Origin: JAKEGK01 sp036507695
GTDB lineage: Bacteria > Pseudomonadota > Gammaproteobacteria > SZUA-152
Assembly (NCBI GenBank): GCA_036507695.1
Contig: DATCIR010000026.1
Location: forward strand, 1 to 9,759
Reading direction: 5' to 3'
Length of the DNA: 9,759 nucleotides
Below, in pieces: positions 6,545 to 9,759 of the stretch. The notes under the pieces were generated by a model. It was not told the origin of the DNA and ran no database searches. It saw only the letters and a program-made list of their open reading frames with translations. Position numbers and translations under genes: made by a program. Within the stretch, counting starts at the first letter, position 1; every line of letters begins with the position of its first letter.

Positions 6545-8401
6545 ATGAATGTACAGCAACAGTCTCAACTAAAACTACTCATCGCCAAAGGTAAGGAACA
6601 AGGTTACCTGACCTACCGTGAAGTAAACGATCACCTGCCCAACGATATCGTTGATCCGGCGCAGATCGAAGACATCGTCAGCATGATTAACGATATGGGA
6701 ATCGTGGTGCATGAAACCGCGCCCGATATGGATTCCATCGTGCTTTCCGATAACGATGTGGAAACGGATGAAGTGGCCGCTGAAGAAGCCGCCGCCGCAC
6801 TGGCCAGTGTGGACAGCGAGTTTGGCCGCACCACGGATCCTGTTCGCATGTATATGCGTGAAATGGGAACCGTTGAGCTATTAACGCGGGAAGGCGAGAT
6901 TGAAATCGCCAAACGTATCGAAGATGGCGTCAACCAGGTGTTTACCGCGCTGGCGCACTTCCCCGGTACCATTATCAAAATGCTGAACGCGTACGCCGCT
7001 GTTGAAAAAGGAGAGATCCGTCTTGCGGAAGTTATCACGGGTTTTCGTGGCGATGCGGACGACTTGATCGTCAACCCCAATGTCGTGGCGCCCAATCCCC
7101 GCGATGTTGCTGACGGTTTCGATGACGATAGCGATGATGCCGAGAGTGACGATGTCACGGCCAGCGCTGAAGATACCGGTCCGGATCCGGTAGAAGCTAA
7201 GAAGCGCATGGATGAGGTTATATCCGCGTATGAGAAATACCTGAAGCGCGCGTCCTCCAAGGGCCGGGACGACAAAGCCAAGGAATTGTATGAAAAGGTA
7301 TCCGGCGCATTCTGTGAATTCAAATTGGTGCCGAAATTCGCGGATAATCTGGTAAAAAATTTACGCGGCACTATCGATCGCGTGCGTGAGCATGAGAAAG
7401 TCATCATGGACATTTGTGTGACCAAAGCCAAAATGCCGCGCAAGGTGTTTATCAACTCCTTTCCTGACAACGAAACCGATACCGGATGGCTGAAACGCCA
7501 AATTAGTTCCGGCGAAGTTTATTCCAAGGTAATGGCGGAGTACGCAGAAGAAATCCAGCGTGCGCAAAACCGGCTAATACAAATCCAGGAAGAAAGCGGT
7601 ATTGCCATCGGTGAACTGAAAGAAATCAACCGCCGGATGTCCATTGGCGAAGCAAAAGCCCGCCGGGCAAAGAAAGAAATGGTTGAAGCCAACCTGCGTT
7701 TGGTTATCTCGATCGCGAAAAAATATACCAACCGCGGCTTGCAGTTCCTCGATTTGATCCAGGAAGGAAACATCGGCTTAATGAAAGCGGTGGATAAGTT
7801 TGAGTACCGGCGCGGTTACAAATTTTCAACCTACGCCACCTGGTGGATTCGCCAGGCCATTACCCGTTCGATAGCGGATCAGGCGCGTACCATTCGTATT
7901 CCGGTGCACATGATTGAGACCATCAACAAACTCAATCGCATTTCCCGGCAAATGTTACAGGAAATGGGCCGCGAGCCTACCCCGGATGAGTTGGCGGTGC
8001 GCATGGACATGCCCGAAGACAAGGTGCGTAAGGTGCTGAAAATCGCCAAAGAACCCATTTCCATGGAAACGCCGATCGGTGATGACGAAGATTCACGCCT
8101 GGGTGATTTCATCGAGGACCAGAATATTTTGTCGCCGGTGAATTCCGCAACCTTCGAAGGATTGCGTGAAGCAACCCTGGCCGTGCTGGATAGCCTCACC
8201 GCGCGCGAAGCCAAAGTACTGCGCATGCGATTTGGTATCGATATGAATACCGACCATACGCTGGAGGAAGTCGGCAAGCAATTTGACGTAACCCGTGAGC
8301 GTATTCGTCAGATAGAAGCCAAAGCGCTGCGGAAATTGCGTCATCCGAGCCGGTCTGATCCGCTGCGCAGTTTTATTGAAGGCGAAAATTCGTCCTCATA
8401 A
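6545..8401 (+). CDS. rpoD: Primary sigma factor RpoD (sigma-70)
   Basis: A 618-residue primary sigma factor, close to E. coli RpoD (613). It directs RNA polymerase to housekeeping promoters. Region 1.1 covers about residues 1-80, region 1.2 starts near DPVRMYMREMGTVELLT (98-114), and an acidic non-conserved insert (about 190-215) follows, as in proteobacterial sigma-70. Region 2 shows GLQFLDLIQEGNIGLMKAVDKF (398-419) and the promoter-melting and -10-binding stretch with TYATWWIRQAITR (429-441). Region 3 is near 455-520. Region 4.2 holds TLEEVGKQFDVTRERIRQIE (572-591), which binds the -35 box. It sits 114 bp after dnaG and has no clear Shine-Dalgarno site. A strong terminator follows. Confidence 0.98.
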   Translation: MNVQQQSQLKLLIAKGKEQGYLTYREVNDHLPNDIVDPAQIEDIVSMINDMGIVVHETAPDMDSIVLSDNDVETDEVAAEEAAAALASVDSEFGRTTDPVRMYMREMGTVELLTREGEIEIAKRIEDGVNQVFTALAHFPGTIIKMLNAYAAVEKGEIRLAEVITGFRGDADDLIVNPNVVAPNPRDVADGFDDDSDDAESDDVTASAEDTGPDPVEAKKRMDEVISAYEKYLKRASSKGRDDKAKELYEKVSGAFCEFKLVPKFADNLVKNLRGTIDRVREHEKVIMDICVTKAKMPRKVFINSFPDNETDTGWLKRQISSGEVYSKVMAEYAEEIQRAQNRLIQIQEESGIAIGELKEINRRMSIGEAKARRAKKEMVEANLRLVISIAKKYTNRGLQFLDLIQEGNIGLMKAVDKFEYRRGYKFSTYATWWIRQAITRSIADQARTIRIPVHMIETINKLNRISRQMLQEMGREPTPDELAVRMDMPEDKVRKVLKIAKEPISMETPIGDDEDSRLGDFIEDQNILSPVNSATFEGLREATLAVLDSLTAREAKVLRMRFGIDMNTDHTLEEVGKQFDVTRERIRQIEAKALRKLRHPSRSDPLRSFIEGENSSS

Positions 8402-8431
8402 ACGCCACGCACGAAATAACTTCGTTAATAT

Positions 8432-8464
8432 AAAAAGCCATGCCCAAAAAGCATGGCTTTTTTT
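8432..8464 (+). terminator. Intrinsic terminator after rpoD
   Basis: GCCATGC (8437-8443) pairs with GCATGGC (8451-8457) around a CCAAAAA loop, with flanking A tract (8432-8436) and seven Ts (8458-8464). It ends the rpsU-rpoD transcript and separates it from the tRNA unit. Confidence 0.95.
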
Positions 8465-8465
8465 G

Positions 8466-8494
8466 TTCATAATCGGCCGGTTTATTGGTAGAAT
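8466..8494 (+). promoter_or_regulatory. Promoter of the split tRNA gene
   Basis: TTCATA (8466-8471) and TAGAAT (8489-8494) have a 17-bp spacer. The start would fall near 8501, a few bases before the mature tRNA 5' end. The GC-rich stretch GCGCG after the -10 box is typical of stringently controlled stable-RNA promoters. The tRNA unit is thus probably transcribed independently of rpoD. Confidence 0.6.
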
Positions 8495-8541
8495 TGCGCG
8501 TCACGGGCCTGTAGCTCAGTTGGTTAGAGCAGGGGACTCAT

Positions 8542-8844
8542 CAAAAAGGTGCGTTCATACTGAAAGGTATGAAATGAACGGGATGAATTCAGGGAAACCT
8601 TAACAGCTCTCTATTTTATTTGCTTCTCGAAATCTAAGAGGCTGATGGCAATCCTGAGCCAAGCCGGAGGTACACTTCCGGAAGGTGCAGAGACTACCTG
8701 GGAACGGATCGCTGTTCTAGTATCAATACAAAGCGGTCAAGTGTTCTTAATAACAGGCAAGAGCGTCCCGCACCCTAGCAAATGTAAACTTGCATTGCGG
8801 GTGATGAGATAGTCCACTCCCATCAGAAATGATGAGATTAAGTG
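8542..8844 (+). ncRNA. Group I self-splicing intron (subgroup IC3-like) in tRNA-Ile2
   Basis: A 303-nt intron without an ORF. Exon U8541 precedes the 5' splice site, and G8844 is the terminal omega-G. P1 pairs exon CAU (8539-8541) with the guide GUG (8549-8551), the same guide known for the Azoarcus tRNA-Ile intron. P3 is CGGGATG (8579-8585) with CGTCCCG (8764-8770). P4 is TCAGG (8589-8593) with CCTGA (8653-8657). P6a is CCGGA (8664-8668) with TCCGG (8677-8681). P7 is GACTA (8692-8696) with TAGTC (8810-8814). P8 is CACCC (8771-8775) with GGGTG (8799-8803). P9 is CATCA-GAAA-TGATG (8821-8834), a GNRA loop. CAGGGAAACCT, AATCCTGAGCCAAGCC and GAAGGTGCAGAGACT match, from memory, the conserved core of cyanobacterial tRNA-Leu introns. 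Confidence 0.93.
8697..8757 (+). other. Extra stem-loop domain inside the intron between P7 and P3
   Basis: In compact tRNA introns, P7 (5' strand) is followed almost at once by P3 (3' strand). Here about 67 nt intervene. They fold as nested stems: CCTG (8697-8700) with CAGG (8754-8757), GAAC (8702-8705) with GTTC (8743-8746), GATCGCT (8707-8713) with AGCGGTC (8732-8738, one G-U pair), and GTA (8720-8722) with TAC (8727-8729). The position corresponds to where P7.1/P7.2 lie in IA introns. The assignment depends on the P3 pairing given for the intron, which is seven pairs long. Confidence 0.65.
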
Positions 8845-8884
8845 AATCCCTTGGTCGTAGGTTCGAGTCCTACCGGGCCCACCA

Positions 8885-9289
8885 TTTTTTTATGTTTGTC
8901 GCACATATGTGCACGAAACCATAGTTTGTCCGAAACGGACAAACTATTCTGATTAAACACCATAGTTTGTCCGCTGAGCAAGCTAGGCACTAACGATCCT
9001 TTTGAGCAACGAGTATATTTGCTACAGCTCATAGCTCTACCAAACGGCTACTCTGAATTTCCTCCCCTAAAATCCCACCTAAGTTTTTTCACGGATTTCA
9101 ATAAAAATGATAATTCCATACTAAAATTAAACTCTTTATTGAAAATATCTCCGATTTATCGGTCGCGAAGATTATAGTGCAAAGAATTCCGTAGACCTAA
9201 ATAGCGCTTTTTTTATTCAGAATCGCCTAAAAAACTAATATTGTCTATTGGCTACAGGTGGTTAGATAAAATTCAACCAATAACTAAAC
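8885..9289. other. AT-rich region with no supported gene
   Basis: No gene can be supported here. A T-run follows the tRNA CCA end (8885-8891) and may end its transcript. A 12-bp palindrome GCACATATGTGC lies at 8901-8912, then the GTTTGTCC repeats described separately. A plus-strand frame stays open from 8953 to the TAG at 9175-9177 without a normal start codon or Shine-Dalgarno site; its translation matches nothing I recognise. CCGATTTATCGG (9151-9162) is a small dyad. Base composition is clearly poorer in GC than in the housekeeping genes, as expected of an accessory or decayed region next to a tRNA. Confidence 0.6.
8919..8973. repeat. Three-copy repeat of CATAGTTTGTCCG, two direct and one inverted
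   Basis: CCATAGTTTGTCCG occurs at 8919-8932 and 8960-8973. An inverted copy, CGGACAAACTAT, lies at 8936-8947. The first two form a perfect 12-bp hairpin with an AAA loop. The hairpin lacks a following T-run, though it lies 35 bases after the tRNA end. Candidates are a transcript-end structure, a protein-binding array or part of a recombination site; the sequence alone does not decide. Confidence 0.75.
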
Positions 9290-9357
9290 GTAACTACTCA
9301 CCCGTGGGAGACACCAGCACCGCTTTAACCTATGCTGCACACGGGGTGAGTAGTTAC
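9290..9357. repeat. 68-bp inverted-repeat unit, possible remnant of mobile-element ends
   Basis: GTAACTACTCACCC (9290-9303) is the exact reverse complement of 9344-9357. The match extends to 17 bases (9290-9306 with 9340-9357) if one extra G is bulged. The loop is 33 nt. The ends begin GTAA and finish TTAC, as in IS66-family elements, but no 8-bp target duplication is visible, so the family is not established. A gene fragment becomes readable immediately to the right, and a TAG in its frame lies inside the right arm (9351-9353). Confidence 0.6.
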
Positions 9358-9359
9358 AC

Positions 9360-9759
9360 ATATTCGAACCCGGAACGCCGCCTGTATTAACTGTTCACTA
9401 CCATGGCATTCGAGATTTCCGCCTATTGTTTCCTGCGGTAAGCACGCCGGAACGTAAAGAAAGCCTGGCCAACTACTACGAAGAAGCTGAAAAGTGCTTT
9501 GATGCAGGCGCCTGGCTCTCGTTTATGCTGATGTGCGGGGCTGTGTTTGAGGGATTGCTATATGACCAAATTGGCAACGCCACAACGAATAAATTCTTTG
9601 ATCTGATTCCAAAAGCGGAATCCATCGGCTTACTTTCCTTCTGCCGAGGCAGAATTATTTGATAACGTTCGAGGTTATCGAAATATCGTACATCTTAATA
9701 AAGCCGACAAGGCATCGGTCGGCCGCGCTGATGTAATGGATACCCGAAAAATGCTTGAC
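9360..9759 (+). pseudogene. Frameshifted, 5'-truncated gene fragment, unknown function, runs off the right edge
   Basis: One frame is open from 9354 after a TAG inside the inverted repeat and reads FRLLFPAVSTPERKESLANY, then YYEEAEKCFDAGAWLSFMLMCGAVFEGLLYDQIG and FFDLIPKAESIGLLS. The only plausible start is TTG 9426, without a Shine-Dalgarno site, and coding-like sequence seems to extend before it. The frame stops at 9661-9663, but from 9640 the next frame continues in the same style to the window end: SAEAELFDNVRGYRNIVHL and then MDTRKMLD. One extra base near 9639 explains this. The helical pattern and the RNIVH stretch recall DUF4145/HEPN-like helical proteins; this is weak inference. A sequencing error is an alternative to real decay. 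Confidence 0.55.

Larger units (their letters stand above)
8505..8884 (+). tRNA. tRNA-Ile2 (CAU anticodon), interrupted by a group I intron
   Basis: Two exons, 8505-8541 and 8845-8884, join into a 77-nt tRNA with encoded CCA. The acceptor stem GGGCCTG pairs with CGGGCCC, the D-arm GCTC pairs with GAGC, the anticodon stem GGGGA pairs with TCCCT, and the T-arm GTAGG pairs with CCTAC around TTCGAGT. The rejoined anticodon loop is CTCATAA with anticodon CAU at 8539-8541. CAU can be elongator Met or Ile2; the acceptor pairs C4-G69 and C5-G68, known to favour the lysidine synthetase TilS, and the position after rpoD (as in Pseudomonas) point to Ile2, which reads AUA after C34 becomes lysidine. The intron falls between positions 36 and 37, so no functional anticodon loop exists before splicing. 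Confidence 0.92.

Noticed and set aside
6631..7470. Long minus-strand ORF of 279 codons opposite rpoD
   Set aside because: It is antisense to the conserved rpoD reading frame, Ser/Thr-rich as expected from the complement of acidic codons, and matches no family I know.
8505..8884. Reading the CAU tRNA as elongator tRNA-Met
   Set aside because: C4-G69 and C5-G68 in the acceptor stem and the location after rpoD favour tRNA-Ile2. Met cannot be fully excluded without comparison with the genome's other CAU tRNAs.
8919..8973. CRISPR array
   Set aside because: The repeats are 12-14 bp, one is inverted, and the spacings are 3 and 12 bp, unlike regular direct repeats of 24-37 bp with similar-sized spacers.
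8838..9032. Minus-strand ORF of 64 codons ending within the tRNA region
   Set aside because: Its C-terminus VGPVGLEPTTKGFT is the familiar false translation of a tRNA 3' half; it overlaps the second exon and the repeat array.
8953..9177. Plus-strand open frame of 74 codons
   Set aside because: It has no ATG, GTG or TTG near its beginning and no Shine-Dalgarno site, and it starts inside the repeat array. The length is only mildly unusual for six frames; a decayed gene piece is possible but unsupported.
9290..9357. Intact IS66-family insertion sequence
   Set aside because: Only the GTAA/TTAC termini fit. There is no transposase gene, the loop is 33 nt, and no 8-bp target duplication flanks the unit.

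Overview
The window looks like a chromosomal segment of a gammaproteobacterium. This rests on the gene order tsaD (divergent) – rpsU – yqeY – dnaG – rpoD – tRNA-Ile(CAU), which is the arrangement I know from Pseudomonas and relatives, on the adjacent nudE–cysQ pair, and on the protein sequences, which closely resemble proteobacterial housekeeping proteins. I cannot name the genus.

Layout. 1-180: no gene, but a folded dispersed-type repeat (27-91). 181-1531: minus-strand nudE–cysQ pair, two nucleotide-clearing hydrolases 4 bp apart. 1532-1791: AT-rich leader with short direct repeats. 1792-2160: an HU-like DNA-binding protein with a strong Shine-Dalgarno site, then an intrinsic terminator. 2291-2538: a MITE-like element with perfect 21-bp inverted ends including TA at each outer edge, ending 5 bp from the tsaD stop codon. 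2544-3557: tsaD (minus), the t6A tRNA-modification enzyme. 3757-8401: the macromolecular-synthesis cluster rpsU, yqeY, dnaG and rpoD (translation, replication priming and transcription initiation), closed by a strong terminator.

8505-8884 is the standout. It is a tRNA-Ile2 (CAU) gene split in its anticodon loop, directly after the anticodon, by a 303-nt group I intron. Core helices P1 to P9 can be drawn by hand, and the intron ends in the expected G. It carries no ORF. Between P7 and P3 it has an extra stem-loop of about 60 nt that the compact tRNA introns I know lack. This tRNA, after lysidine modification, is normally the only reader of AUA, so AUA translation here should depend on splicing. 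AUA codons occur in rpoD and cluster in the 3' half of dnaG.

8885-9759 is accessory and AT-rich. It holds three copies of a GTTTGTCC-type repeat, a 68-bp inverted-repeat unit, and a frameshifted, 5'-truncated gene fragment that runs off the right edge.
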